Positions 25,975 to 35,753 of a DNA stretch of 64,000 nt are shown one piece after another; position 1 is the first letter of the stretch, and the number at the start of each line of letters is the position of its first letter. This DNA comes from Anaeromicropila herbilytica (lineage in GTDB: Bacteria > Bacillota > Clostridia > Lachnospirales > Lachnospiraceae), in NCBI RefSeq assembly GCF_016591975.1, contig NZ_AP024169.1:4379001-4443000 (forward strand), in the 5' to 3' direction. The position numbers were made by a program, and so were the translations under genes. Below the pieces are notes generated by a model, which saw only the letters and a program-made list of their open reading frames with translations, made no database searches and was not told the origin of the DNA.

Positions 25975-26776
25975 TTCCTTTTTTAATTCTCTTCTTTGCT
26001 AAGAAGACACCAAGTAATATTGCAAGAGATAATGTTATCATTGAGATTCCTATAACAGCTGGCCATTTGGCTAGTAGAGGTTCTTTCACTTTTTGTACTG
26101 TTGTAGCACCCATTCCTGTCATATCAGCACCTGCTCCCCCACCTTCTACACCAGCTACTGATTCCTCGTCTACCCCTTGAACTGCTGTCTCTCCATTGGT
26201 TGTACCAGTATCTTTCCCATCTGTTGTGGAACTTCCATCTGTTCCTGTCGCACTCTCGTCCGTTCCAGTTGCGCCTTCATCCGTTCCTGTTGTGCTTCCA
26301 TCTGTTCCAGTTGTACTCTCATCTGTTCCAGTTGCACTTTCATCTGTTCCGGTGGCACTTCCATCTGTTCCAGTTGAGCTTTCATCTGTTCCAGTTGTGC
26401 TTCCATCTGTTCCGGTGGTACTTCCATCTGTTCCGGTGGCGCTTCCATCTGTTCCGGTTGTACTATCACCTGCAGTAGCATCTGTGTTAGTTCCTGTGTT
26501 GGATGAATCAGAATTCGTTGTATCTGTTCCAGTATTGCTAGAATCGGTACTTCCTTCTGAATTGGTATTTGTTGTCCCATCTGTGTTAGCAGCTGCTGTA
26601 TCATCCGTAGCTGTGGTACTATCTGAACTATTCGTGCTATCAACACTTTGTTTTACTGTAACCTCAGAATTTATAATATTATTTTTATGTACCATATTAA
26701 GAACTTCTGCTTTCGCACCAACTGAGTGATCTATAATTACATGGACTTGATAATTCTCATTCATAAATACTTTCAT
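25955..26776 (-). CDS. single-pass membrane protein with Thr/Gly/Asp repeat region
   Basis: A 273-residue protein in three parts: an N-terminal segment of about 45 residues (MNENYQVHVIIDHSVGAKAE), a low-complexity stretch of about 150 residues made of seven-residue units such as GTDGSTT, and a C-terminal membrane helix (WPAVIGISMITLSLAILLGVFLAKK) with a short basic tail. There is no clear signal peptide, so topology is uncertain. AGGAGG lies 6 bases before the chosen ATG. It is 11 bases after the large exported protein and overlaps the permease, so the products likely act together. The N-terminal part may be a remnant of an adaptor; I do not recognise it. Confidence 0.8.
   Translation of the reverse strand: MKVFMNENYQVHVIIDHSVGAKAEVLNMVHKNNIINSEVTVKQSVDSTNSSDSTTATDDTAAANTDGTTNTNSEGSTDSSNTGTDTTNSDSSNTGTNTDATAGDSTTGTDGSATGTDGSTTGTDGSTTGTDESSTGTDGSATGTDESATGTDESTTGTDGSTTGTDEGATGTDESATGTDGSSTTDGKDTGTTNGETAVQGVDEESVAGVEGGGAGADMTGMGATTVQKVKEPLLAKWPAVIGISMITLSLAILLGVFLAKKRIKKGIELYED
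26226..26462 (-). repeat. 21-bp coding tandem repeat, about 11 units
   Basis: Units encode GTD(G/E)(S/G)(S/A/T)T. The DNA copies vary at few positions, so copy number may change by slippage in frame (seven residues per unit). Confidence 0.85.
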
Positions 26777-26787
26777 GACTTTTCCTC

Positions 26788-29289
26788 CTAGAATTCTTCT
26801 TCTTGTTTTCTAAGTTTTTTCTTATACAAACCAATTGTTGTTTTTCTAGCAATTGGGATTCCACCCGCAACGATTACTAGCTGAATAAGCACAAACATCC
26901 ATGTCTTTACGATTGGTTTTTTAGCAGTTGGTTTATTTACAATTGGCATATCTGTCATTCCTGTATTATCCATAGGCGTAGCCCCTTGAATAGTCGCCTC
27001 GAATGGGAACTCTTTATCTATGGTATCACCATTACTATCTTCATACGAGATAACTAGTACACCTTTACTTTGACCTTCTACCGTTGGTGTTACTTCAATT
27101 TCTTGCATATCACTGCTTCCTGCTTCTACATTACCTATATATATCATATTACTTGTAGCAGTAAAATCACCTTTTACACGAGCCATAACATTATTTAAAG
27201 TAGAACGTCCCATATTATAGAATTCAAAGTTTAGTGTAGTAGGCATATTAACAGTTGCTGGTCCATTAGTACCTACAGCAATGTTATTGACTACTGGTCT
27301 CGCATTCTCTAGAACTGGTATATTTAGTGTCTCTGATTCAATTACTGAATCCGAAACCCCACTTGATGTTTTTACTTTTTCTAGACCTACATAATCATAT
27401 TCAAATTTAACTTCAATTGGATACGCTTTGGTTACTGAGTCTGATTTAATCTTTAATTGAACTGTCTTTTCTACGGTATCTCCAGCTTTTATCGTTGGAA
27501 TATAAAAGGTATTACTGCCATTAATAATTGAAAACACATTATCTGCGGATGATATTGTAACTTTAATATTATTAGCGCTGATATTGCGGTTCGTATTATT
27601 GATTGCGAATTTAAACTTAAAAGTCTTACCTGCTACTAGGTTACCTTTACCAGTTGAAAATTTAGAAATAATCAGCTTAGGCTTACTTTTTTGTGCACCT
27701 AGATCATTTACAACATCTCTAATATATAACTTAGCTGTATCTGTGTATTCTTTTCCTGATGCTATCTTATATGCTAAGGAGACATCCAGATCGTTAAGTC
27801 CTTCTGGTATTGATTTTGATACTTCTAATTGCATAGTGATCTGTTTCTTCTGCCCCGCTTTTAAACTTTCTACATAAGTATAAGGCTCCGAAGTAGTAGG
27901 GCTAAAATTAGCATTAGTCAGATTCGTTGCTGCAATCTTCATTTCTTTAATATCTACTTTACTCTTATTCTGAATAGTATAGGTAACACTTGCATTTGCA
28001 CCTGCTTGAGGGGCTGATGGACTTTGTATTACATCACTTATGATTAGATTAGGCTTACCATCTGCCGCAACTCCATCTGCTGCTGCCACTTCAAGATATA
28101 CATTGGATTTTACTGTATAATCATTTCCAGCGCTATCCGTATAACTAATTTCTAAAGCTAACGTTTTTACCCCTGATGTTGCTGTCTTTGATACAATCAT
28201 AGGAATCTTTATTTTTGTTTTTCCTCCTGATGATAGATCACTTGCAGTTATTTTCTCTGTAGTATAGTTTGGTATTAATCCTTCTGAAGAATAGCCATTC
28301 GTAACTGCTACTTTAATAGCCTTTGCTTTTGCAGCGCCTTTATTTCTAAGACTTACAATAAAATTAAAATCTTTACCTGCTTTTATATTGTTTGCATAAG
28401 AAGTATTTGAGATGATTACATCTGGAATGTTCGCTGTACTCTTGATAACATCAAGATAGATTGTTGAATCTTCTGTTTTATCCTCTCCATCTACTGTCTT
28501 ATATTTCATCGTAACCGTTAATTTTTTCTTTCCTGCTTTTGCTGTCTTTGATACCATTAATGGTACAACTACATCCGTTGTAGTTCCTCCAGTGATTGAA
28601 CTTAAATTGAAGCTACTTGAATTGTAATTAGGTAATATTCCATCGTCTGCATATCCATCCAATGATACTTTTACCTTATTAGCTGCAAGATCACCTGCAT
28701 TATTAATTGATAATCTTAGGTTAAACTTCGCACCTGATTCTAGTGTTGCATTATAAGAAGTATTGGATACGGATAAATTAGCTGCCGCTTTTTGATTTGT
28801 TACTTCAATAACAACAGGATCTAGACTTACTTTTTGTGTTTTATTACCACTCAATAATTTTACTTTAAAATTCAATGTTAGATTATAGTCTGTAGCTTTT
28901 GCTGTCTCTTTTACATTTAAGGTAAAACGTACATAAGTGTTAGAATATGTATTAATTGTATCTGTTGCTTTAATTGATGATTCATCCGATATCTTACCTG
29001 TAGTTGAATAAATCATATCAATCTTAGAATCTAGTGTAAATGGTGTATCTTTAAGATCTACGGATATAACTGGATCTTTTGTTACTACATTTACCGATTT
29101 TACAGGAACTAAAACCGTAACTTTTGAACCTGCTATTGCTTTTATAGGATCCATATTCTCGCCTAATATAATCTCTGGTACAGGATCTGCTACATCCTCC
29201 GCTAATACTTTTAAGGAATAATGGCTTCCACTCAATAATAAGATTAATAACAGAGCAATCCACCTTTTTAATCTAATAAACTTTTTCAT
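26788..29289 (-). CDS. large exported protein with CARDB-like repeats, membrane-anchored
   Basis: An 833-residue protein with a signal peptide (MKKFIRLKRWIALLLILLLSG) and a C-terminal membrane helix (WMFVLIQLVIVAGGIPIA) followed by KKKLRKQEEEF. Between them are about five Ig-like repeats of about 110 residues, each with a NLSVSNTSY- or PDVIISNTSY-like start, F-x-L-x-x-x-N/R-N-x-G turns, and alternating strands ending YLDV or YLEV: the style of CARDB/APHP adhesion domains. The ATG at 29289 places the signal peptide at the start; an upstream ATG would add 12 residues and has a poor ribosome site. It stands between the ATPase and permease genes, which suggests it is the external partner of that ABC machine. 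Confidence 0.82.
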   Translation of the reverse strand: MKKFIRLKRWIALLLILLLSGSHYSLKVLAEDVADPVPEIILGENMDPIKAIAGSKVTVLVPVKSVNVVTKDPVISVDLKDTPFTLDSKIDMIYSTTGKISDESSIKATDTINTYSNTYVRFTLNVKETAKATDYNLTLNFKVKLLSGNKTQKVSLDPVVIEVTNQKAAANLSVSNTSYNATLESGAKFNLRLSINNAGDLAANKVKVSLDGYADDGILPNYNSSSFNLSSITGGTTTDVVVPLMVSKTAKAGKKKLTVTMKYKTVDGEDKTEDSTIYLDVIKSTANIPDVIISNTSYANNIKAGKDFNFIVSLRNKGAAKAKAIKVAVTNGYSSEGLIPNYTTEKITASDLSSGGKTKIKIPMIVSKTATSGVKTLALEISYTDSAGNDYTVKSNVYLEVAAADGVAADGKPNLIISDVIQSPSAPQAGANASVTYTIQNKSKVDIKEMKIAATNLTNANFSPTTSEPYTYVESLKAGQKKQITMQLEVSKSIPEGLNDLDVSLAYKIASGKEYTDTAKLYIRDVVNDLGAQKSKPKLIISKFSTGKGNLVAGKTFKFKFAINNTNRNISANNIKVTISSADNVFSIINGSNTFYIPTIKAGDTVEKTVQLKIKSDSVTKAYPIEVKFEYDYVGLEKVKTSSGVSDSVIESETLNIPVLENARPVVNNIAVGTNGPATVNMPTTLNFEFYNMGRSTLNNVMARVKGDFTATSNMIYIGNVEAGSSDMQEIEVTPTVEGQSKGVLVISYEDSNGDTIDKEFPFEATIQGATPMDNTGMTDMPIVNKPTAKKPIVKTWMFVLIQLVIVAGGIPIARKTTIGLYKKKLRKQEEEF

Positions 29290-29372
29290 TCTTGTCCCCA
29301 TGCCTTTCAATTTTTGATAACCCATTAAAGTTTTGAAATCCCTAATAGGTATGGTAGATGTTTCAATACTAT

Positions 29373-30218
29373 TTATTTTCCATTTAGTTCTTCTTGTTCT
29401 TGTATTAGTTCTTTTTCTTGTATCTGTTCTTTTGCTTCTATCTCTTCCTCACTACTATTTTCTTGAGTCTTACTCTCCCTCTTTTCTCTTACATCATGAA
29501 CGATCTCGACTTCTTGTATTTTCCCATCTAGGATATGAATAATCTTATCTGCATAATCTGCTAGTCTCTTATCATGTGTAACCATAACAATGGTCTGATT
29601 ATTTGTTTTTGCAATTGATTTAATTAGATCCATTACTTCCATCGTGGTCTTAGTATCTAGATTACCTGTAGGCTCGTCTGCAAATACGATCTCAGGCTTT
29701 GCAACAAATGCTCTTGCAATACCAACTCTTTGTTGCTGTCCACCACTCATTTCTTTCGGTTTATGATTTAATCTTTTCTCCAACCCAACTTTAATGAGCA
29801 TTTCTCTTGCTAGTTTTTTACGTTTCTTTGTATTTACTCTTTTAAAAACAAGCGGAAACTCCACATTTTCTAACGCAGTCATCGAATTCATTAAATTATA
29901 AGATTGAAAAACAAAGCCTAAATATCTTTGTCTGAATTTTGCAAGGCTCTTTTCATTCATTTTATGAATATTTTTACCTTTTATGATAATTTGTCCACTT
30001 GTAATTCGCTCAATTCCAGCCATTAAATTTAATAACGTAGACTTTCCAGAGCCAGAAGTACCTAGTAGACAACAGAACTCTCCTTTTAGTATCTCAAAAT
30101 CCACGCCATCAACCGCACATATCTTTTCATGACCCATGCGATATATTTTCTTTACATTTTTAACTTCAATAACCTTCTCTATCTCTGTAGCCAATCTTTC
30201 TCTCACCCCTTTTACCAT
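29373..30218 (-). CDS. LolD/MacB-type ABC transporter ATPase
   Basis: The 281-residue ATPase has Walker A GTSGSGKST, Q-loop FVFQSYNLMNSMTALENV, signature MSGGQQQRVGIARA, Walker B IVFADEPTGNLD and switch His in VMVTHDKRLA, all in the LolD/FtsE/MacB style. A glutamate- and lysine-rich tail of about 50 residues follows the core. It is the first gene of a four-gene operon (ATPase, exported protein, repeat protein, permease). The start may be at the annotated ATG or a nearby GTG (codon 4-5 region); the core domain begins near residue 17. Confidence 0.93.
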   Translation of the reverse strand: MVKGVRERLATEIEKVIEVKNVKKIYRMGHEKICAVDGVDFEILKGEFCCLLGTSGSGKSTLLNLMAGIERITSGQIIIKGKNIHKMNEKSLAKFRQRYLGFVFQSYNLMNSMTALENVEFPLVFKRVNTKKRKKLAREMLIKVGLEKRLNHKPKEMSGGQQQRVGIARAFVAKPEIVFADEPTGNLDTKTTMEVMDLIKSIAKTNNQTIVMVTHDKRLADYADKIIHILDGKIQEVEIVHDVREKRESKTQENSSEEEIEAKEQIQEKELIQEQEELNGK

Positions 30219-30470
30219 ATGATTGCTTATCCTATTCTAAGATATTGATTCTCCTTTTTCCGTTAATCAAAATACTCCAGATTCCACTTTTGGCGAATGT
30301 TAGTAGTTTATCTTTTTACTTCCATACTATATTAATATTATTACTGATTAACTATATAAAATCTTAAATTTTCCTTACTTTTTATAGCAGTAAACACAAT
30401 ACATCATCTATAATATAGTATTCCTATATATGATTTTATTTTATATCCAATATAATTTGAGCACATACGT
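30219..30470. other. intergenic region upstream of the ABC operon
   Basis: Very AT-rich. It should carry the operon promoter. No gene, RNA or repeat is recognised. Confidence 0.4.
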
Positions 30471-30506
30471 AAAAAGGCTTTGACTAATTAATAGCCAAAA
30501 CCTTTT
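30471..30506 (-). terminator. terminator after AI-2E family permease gene
   Basis: A stem of about 13 bp (AAAGGTTTTGGCT against AGTCAAAGCCTTT) with a T-run on the minus strand lies 55 bases after the stop. Confidence 0.85.
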
Positions 30507-30560
30507 ATCCTTCTGATATTATATTCCTTTCTAATAAATTTCTTTTATTAACTCAATCCA

Positions 30561-31766
30561 TTATTCTGATTCTTGATCTTCTAACTCTTTTTGTTGCTCT
30601 TTCATATCAATTCGGTAATCAATAAAACGTACAAATAATAATTTAATAAATGCACCCACAGGTACTGCTAATAACATTCCAAATAATCCACCTACTGCAC
30701 TACCGAAGATTAACGAAATAATAACCAATAGAGGATGTATCTCAATACACTGACTTAATAACTTTGGTCCTATGATATTAGCATCTATGGTTTGAATAAC
30801 TAATAATACAATAACTCCTATAATCAGATGCTTAATATCTCCATTCATTAAACATACAAGAATTGTTCCCGCATAAGCGATGAATGGTCCACAATAAGGA
30901 ATTAGATTACCAATACCTGCAATAATACCAATTAGTACAGAGAATTTAATACCAACAATTGATAATGATATTCCAATCAAGAACATCATCACCGTTGCAT
31001 CCATTAACTGACCTCTAATATATCCTGAGAACACGCTGTCCGCATCTTTTATTAATCCACGAACACGATGATTGGTTCGATCATTAAATAGTGCATAAAA
31101 CACTTTGCTAATATAAGCTTTTATAATCTTTCCATCAATCATAAAGTATATACCAATAATTAAGGTAAATAAAAATGTTGTTAAATAACCGGAGAAATTA
31201 CTTAATGAAGAAACTGCACCATTCGCAATTTCCTTTATTATTCCTAATATATAGGTTGATGCTTGTTTGATATAATTTGAAAATTCCACTGATTGTATAT
31301 CAATGCTATTTAATTTTTGAAGTAATGTATTATATAAATCATTAATGGAACTTACATATTCTTTACTAAGAATAACAAGGTCATCAAAATTAGCTACTCG
31401 TAATTGATCTGTAACACTATACACTAATAATGAGATGATTACTGCAATAAATACTAATAAAATTAATATTGTTGTTATAACACCATACATTCTTAGTGAT
31501 TTTTGTTTCTTTTTCTTTAAAAACTTAATCTTACCATATTGCTTTTCAAAAAATACAACCAGAGGTTCTACTAAATAAGCAAAGACAAAACCAAATATTA
31601 CAGGTTTGACTACAGAAAAGAACCATGATAATTTCTCAAAGATTCCATCTAATATTACTGGTGCATTTTTAGCAACAAGACTAAGTGAATAAATAACAAT
31701 GCACGTAATAATTACATAAATCGCAACCTGTGTATATTGCTTATTCATTTTATCCTTTAGTTTCAT
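30561..31766 (-). CDS. AI-2E family transporter (YtvI/PerM-like)
   Basis: A 401-residue polytopic membrane protein. Paired N-terminal helices (about 10-30 and 35-60), a third at 95-115, a soluble segment (about 115-190), then five or so helices. Family landmarks are the IGIYFMIDGKII stretch, the GFVFAYLVEPLV helix and a C-terminal region with GAIGNLIPYCGPF-like wording (here GIGNLIPYCGPFIAY) and GGLFGMLLAVPVGAFIKLL. Members export varied substrates; the AI-2 name does not prove that role here. Its ATG overlaps the preceding stop by 4 bases (ATGA), so it is coupled to the kinase-like gene. Confidence 0.9.
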   Translation of the reverse strand: MKLKDKMNKQYTQVAIYVIITCIVIYSLSLVAKNAPVILDGIFEKLSWFFSVVKPVIFGFVFAYLVEPLVVFFEKQYGKIKFLKKKKQKSLRMYGVITTILILLVFIAVIISLLVYSVTDQLRVANFDDLVILSKEYVSSINDLYNTLLQKLNSIDIQSVEFSNYIKQASTYILGIIKEIANGAVSSLSNFSGYLTTFLFTLIIGIYFMIDGKIIKAYISKVFYALFNDRTNHRVRGLIKDADSVFSGYIRGQLMDATVMMFLIGISLSIVGIKFSVLIGIIAGIGNLIPYCGPFIAYAGTILVCLMNGDIKHLIIGVIVLLVIQTIDANIIGPKLLSQCIEIHPLLVIISLIFGSAVGGLFGMLLAVPVGAFIKLLFVRFIDYRIDMKEQQKELEDQESE

Positions 31767-32383
31767 TCACTATCTCCTTTTAAAATAAACGTTTTAATGC
31801 ATTGCACTGCATGATCAATGCCTGTGTAACTTGTATTAATTGAGAAGTCATAATTTTCAGCCCTTCCCCATTTTTCGTTGGCATGATAATTATAGTAATT
31901 TGCTCTTCTTTTATCAATCTTTAAGATGTTCTCTTCTGCCTTATGTTCTACAAGCCCATACTGCGTTGTAGCTCTCTTAACCCTATCTTTTATGTCCGCC
32001 CAGATAAAAATATTAACTAATTCTTTTCTTCCCTTTAGAATATAGTCCGCACATCTTCCTACGATAACACAAGGGCCTTCGCTTGCTACTTTTCGTATTA
32101 CATCAGCTTGTGCTAAATAGATTCTATCATCTAAAGAAAGGTTGGTGAATCCTAATTCGCTATTACCATAAGAGCCCATTCCCATTGCTATGGAGTATAG
32201 TAAGCTATTGGTAATCTTCTCTTCAGCCCTTTCAAATGCTTGCTCAGAAAAACCACTTTCCTTAGCTGCTCTAGATATTAACTCACCATCATAAAATGGG
32301 ATTCCTAATTCCTTCGCAAGCTTTTCACCAATTTCTCTTCCACCACTACCATATTGTCTACTGATTGTTATCACTTTTCTCAT
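31763..32383 (-). CDS. cytidylate kinase-like family protein
   Basis: The 206-residue protein starts VITISRQYGSGGREIGEKLAKELGIPFYDGELI, the P-loop and following region of the AAA cytidylate-kinase-like family that is widespread in clostridia. CVIVGRCADYIL is the second landmark and RVKRATTQYGL the basic lid. It lacks clear signs of a true Cmk beyond these motifs, so the nucleotide substrate is uncertain. It is coupled to the AI-2E family permease by a 4-base overlap. An intergenic repeat lies directly upstream of its ribosome site. Confidence 0.85.
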   Translation of the reverse strand: MRKVITISRQYGSGGREIGEKLAKELGIPFYDGELISRAAKESGFSEQAFERAEEKITNSLLYSIAMGMGSYGNSELGFTNLSLDDRIYLAQADVIRKVASEGPCVIVGRCADYILKGRKELVNIFIWADIKDRVKRATTQYGLVEHKAEENILKIDKRRANYYNYHANEKWGRAENYDFSINTSYTGIDHAVQCIKTFILKGDSE

Positions 32384-32394
32384 AAAAGCTCCCT

Positions 32395-32520
32395 TCTGTC
32401 ACCTAAGGCGACGTACAAATCAAGGGTGTGAAACGCTTTATTTCACACTAACGTCCATGCCTGCGACTTGCTCGCAGGCCTAAATTCAACGTGTGAAACG
32501 CTTTATTTCACTCTAATCAC
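32395..32520. repeat. intergenic repeat, copy 2
   Basis: Contains the small inverted repeat GTCACC-TAA-GGCGAC, then two copies of GTGTGAAACGCTTTATTTCA that flank the hairpin GCCTGCGACTTGCTCGCAGGC. The central part is nearly identical to copy 1. It sits directly upstream of the kinase-like gene. Confidence 0.65.
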
Positions 32521-32654
32521 ACCATTCTTATCTGAGATTATTCCATATCCATTCGTGTTGTTTTGAAGTTCTTTTTGTTTATATAAATAGTATATATAAT
32601 TCCTTATATTTTTGCAATAAAAATGTAAAATATGGCATTTATTTGCTATTGAGT

Positions 32655-33179
32655 TTACAATTCTATTATAATTAATGCTGTTACAACAATATCATCATTA
32701 CCATCCCTATGTATAGAGTGATTATCGAATGTAACTTTCGCCTGAAAAGCTTGATTTCGTTGACTTTCATTCATAAGTGCTACTTCACCTTTTTTAGTAA
32801 GTTTTCTCGATTCTTTTTCTTCATTTTCATAACTTAGTACTACCTCATAAGGAATACTAGCAGTTCCTAAGGCATTAAATGAGATAGCCTGTGAACTACG
32901 ATAGAATATATTACATTGTACCGAATACGCATCCTCTTGAACATCAAAACTTTCACTTATTTGCTTTTTGAGTACGATACTCGGCCGTTTTACTTTCTTT
33001 TCTTCTTGTATGTCAGGATGGCTTTCATTAAAAACAGGACGATCTAACACCCACTTTTTAGGGCTCCTTATCATGACCTTCCAGGGATTACTTCTATTTT
33101 CTACCATTTTAATTATACCACTAATATTCTCAATGTATTCACCTACAACATAAGCGGTTTCTTCTTTATTATCCTCCAT
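32655..33179 (-). CDS. hypothetical protein paired with DUF11 protein
   Basis: A 174-residue protein of unknown family. The first 30 residues are acidic; the middle is basic (SPKKWVLDRPVF, KKVKRPSIVLKKQ); the C-terminal half looks like a beta-sandwich (SVQCNIFYRSSQAISFNALG, then DDIVVTALIIIEL). No signal peptide. It begins 15 bases after the DUF11 gene, with GAAGGGAG as ribosome site, so the two should be made together. It could be a small accessory or coat-like partner of the DUF11 protein; this is inference from position. Confidence 0.72.
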   Translation of the reverse strand: MEDNKEETAYVVGEYIENISGIIKMVENRSNPWKVMIRSPKKWVLDRPVFNESHPDIQEEKKVKRPSIVLKKQISESFDVQEDAYSVQCNIFYRSSQAISFNALGTASIPYEVVLSYENEEKESRKLTKKGEVALMNESQRNQAFQAKVTFDNHSIHRDGNDDIVVTALIIIEL

Positions 33180-33194
33180 GTTTCTCCCTTCCCT

Positions 33195-35369
33195 CTAAGT
33201 TAATAAAGCAGCTTGATAAGTAATCACACAACTACCTTCACTATCTAGATCACCAATTCGTATTCCCTTCTCAGGATTTGCGTGAAAAGCTACTCCTTGA
33301 TTAATTCTTGTTGAATTCTTTACATAGGACATACCTTGTTGGATTTTATCTGTTACAATAATATTATGAACACTGACATTACCTATATTAGATACTGTAA
33401 GTGTAAAACTAATTCGATCGCCTGGCTTTCCTATCAGTATCTTATCTGATATTTTATCTATCTCTAATCTCGGAATCGTCTGTTTTAGTTCTTTACTTGT
33501 TTGAGATTTAAATCTTGCAACATATCCTTCTTCTGCATCTTTATAGATTCCTGATACCTCTACTTGATTATGGATGCTTCCTTTATATGTATCATAATCT
33601 ATGAGTCCGTCTTCCTCTTTTCTAATTTTAATCTTGTATTCAAGATTACATACATGACCTGATTCAAGAGACTCTAGAATTACTCCCGATGCAATATCGC
33701 ATCTTTCATCTTTACCATTAATTCTTACGACAGGGCTATATATTGCATTTCCTTTTAAATTATGTAGTATCACTATATTAGAGATAGGAAATTTACTGAT
33801 ATTTTTTATGGTTTCTTTCATAACAATGCTATTATTCACATTCTCGCTTTCATTTTCCTTGCTCTTTTTTGCTTCCATTTGAATGTAAAAACCGTCATTT
33901 TCTTTGATAAATGTAATCGGATTGCTCGTTGTATATTTTTCTTCCTCTAGTTCCTGACAGTAATAATGCACTGTTGCAAATGTTTTATATTCATGGAAGC
34001 TATTCTGTGCCTTTGCTTTCAGTCTATAACTTACTACAACACTTAATCCTCCACATGGTATTGGAGTTAGTTCTCCTAACATAAAATTAATTTCATTCTT
34101 ATGTTTGGATACACCATGTTTGTGGTTCGTAACTGTTATTCCATCTTCTAGTACTATCATTTCATCTGGTATACTATCTGTTACAAATACATCCCGTACA
34201 CAACTGCTTCCCTCATTCGAAATAGTTAATGTTACTATGATTTCATCTCTTTCATTAACAAAATGACTTGAAACCTCTTTATTAATCGTCACTTTATTAT
34301 TAACTGCATCAAACTCTAATCCTACTGCATTAACTAAATAACCTGCTCCTTCTGTATGAAATGTTAGGTCAAGACTTTCATCTAACCCTGTTACTTTGTC
34401 TGATACGTCAATTGCTGTAATATCCCATCCTACCCTTGCACCGACAGTAGCATCGTATATCATAGATGAGGTCTTTAACTTATGATTTTTATCACCTAAT
34501 GTTCCTGTTTTATCCAGCATGCCATCCATACCATTGATCTGACCTGCAAAAAAATGATGTGCAAGATTGTTTGATCCAAGCAATGCTTTTTTTCTTAATC
34601 GATTATTTTCACTTCCAAAATATACTTCACTTCCTAAAGTATGATACCCTCCCATAGAAGCGCTTAATAAGAGCTTCGCATTATTTTGATACTCTTTTGG
34701 AATCTTAATATCATCTATTATTAATGAAATATTTTTATTCTTATATTCAATTATTTCTCCACCTACATAAAGACTAACCTGGCGACATTCTAAATGCTCC
34801 ACAGTCTCATAGATAACCGCGAGTGTCCATCCACAAAAGGAATAGGAATCTTTCGCAAACAATACTGACGGAACATGCCCCACCCCATATACCCCAGATT
34901 TTTGATACTTAACCAATTCTGTCACTTCGGCTGTCCTTATGTAGAATAGATCATTCTCAAATAGTGAAAATCCCCTATCAAACCTTGTCTCGGCAGACGG
35001 AGTTATTTTATGACCTTCTTCCATTCCAGGCGTCCATAGAATTATATCATCATCTATTTTATCCTTTACAGAATACTCCGCTCCATCATATATTATTTTA
35101 CTTCTACCTCCCCAGATTAACTCGGCATATAGAATCTCTATGTCATCTGGTAATACTAGATTGGCATTTGAACGGTTCTTTGTATAATCATTTGTCGTTT
35201 GGAATCCAAAGTCTTGAAACGATAGATTATTATCTGTTGTTATAAAAGCACCAATACTATGGTGCGTTCCGGCCAATAATTCCTTTTCTTTTTTGGATAC
35301 ACCAAGAGTATTTCCTGTAAATACGATTCCGCCATATATTTGCTTATTGAACCGATTGACAAATGACAT
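33195..35369 (-). CDS. DUF11-repeat protein with NRF..TFTGNTLG-type N-terminal domain
   Basis: The 724-residue protein starts MSFVNRFNKQIYGGIVFTGNTLGVSK and has an N-terminal domain of about 360 residues (AELIWGGRS; SYSFCGWTLAVIYE; FFAGQINGMDG), a combination I recall from Bacillus cereus-group and clostridial DUF11 proteins. DUF11 repeats follow: EIIVTLTISNEGSSCVRDVFVTDS near 375, a middle repeat, and ISFTLTVSNIGNVSVHNIIVTDK near 645. There is no signal peptide, membrane helix or sortase motif, which is odd for repeats normally found on surfaces. A spore-surface role after mother-cell synthesis would explain that; it is inference. First gene of a two-gene unit. Confidence 0.8.
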   Translation of the reverse strand: MSFVNRFNKQIYGGIVFTGNTLGVSKKEKELLAGTHHSIGAFITTDNNLSFQDFGFQTTNDYTKNRSNANLVLPDDIEILYAELIWGGRSKIIYDGAEYSVKDKIDDDIILWTPGMEEGHKITPSAETRFDRGFSLFENDLFYIRTAEVTELVKYQKSGVYGVGHVPSVLFAKDSYSFCGWTLAVIYETVEHLECRQVSLYVGGEIIEYKNKNISLIIDDIKIPKEYQNNAKLLLSASMGGYHTLGSEVYFGSENNRLRKKALLGSNNLAHHFFAGQINGMDGMLDKTGTLGDKNHKLKTSSMIYDATVGARVGWDITAIDVSDKVTGLDESLDLTFHTEGAGYLVNAVGLEFDAVNNKVTINKEVSSHFVNERDEIIVTLTISNEGSSCVRDVFVTDSIPDEMIVLEDGITVTNHKHGVSKHKNEINFMLGELTPIPCGGLSVVVSYRLKAKAQNSFHEYKTFATVHYYCQELEEEKYTTSNPITFIKENDGFYIQMEAKKSKENESENVNNSIVMKETIKNISKFPISNIVILHNLKGNAIYSPVVRINGKDERCDIASGVILESLESGHVCNLEYKIKIRKEEDGLIDYDTYKGSIHNQVEVSGIYKDAEEGYVARFKSQTSKELKQTIPRLEIDKISDKILIGKPGDRISFTLTVSNIGNVSVHNIIVTDKIQQGMSYVKNSTRINQGVAFHANPEKGIRIGDLDSEGSCVITYQAALLT

Positions 35370-35753
35370 ATAATTTCTCCTTTAGCATATTATCTAGTAC
35401 TATCATATGCGAATAGAAAAAGTTACATGAACATTCCATAAAAAAATAGATAGAATCTCCTTCTTCTGTGACTAAGTTACTGTATTCAAATTATATTTCT
35501 TATATAATATAAATATAAAGATTCAAGGGAAAGAAGCGAAATCTAAGTTTACTGAATGTATACCGTGTATAAATCAATAGATTAAGTGAAAAAGAAAAAC
35601 GCTTTCACCCTCAACGTTTGTGATTTCACCTTTGCAAGCAAGTGAAATCACTTCACTAAATTGTGAATATGTGCTACCTTTCCCTAAACCATGATATCAA
35701 TTTAAATAATATCTCAATAGTAAAATATGAATTATATTATAAGGAGGATTCCC
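35370..35753. other. divergent gap between DUF11 unit and thioredoxin
   Basis: Holds promoters for both directions. One clear structure is a 10-bp inverted repeat, GTGATTTCAC (35620-35629) with its inverse (35642-35651), inside a wider stretch with further GTGAAA/TTTCAC pairs. No gene is seen. Confidence 0.45.

Noticed and set aside
26226..26462. Repeat array considered as a CRISPR
   Set aside because: Units are directly adjacent without spacers and lie in a coding frame.
26196..26729. Long plus-strand open frames opposite the Thr/Gly/Asp repeat gene
   Set aside because: Several frames stay open only because the 21-bp repeat has no stops in them; none has a ribosome site or sensible protein.
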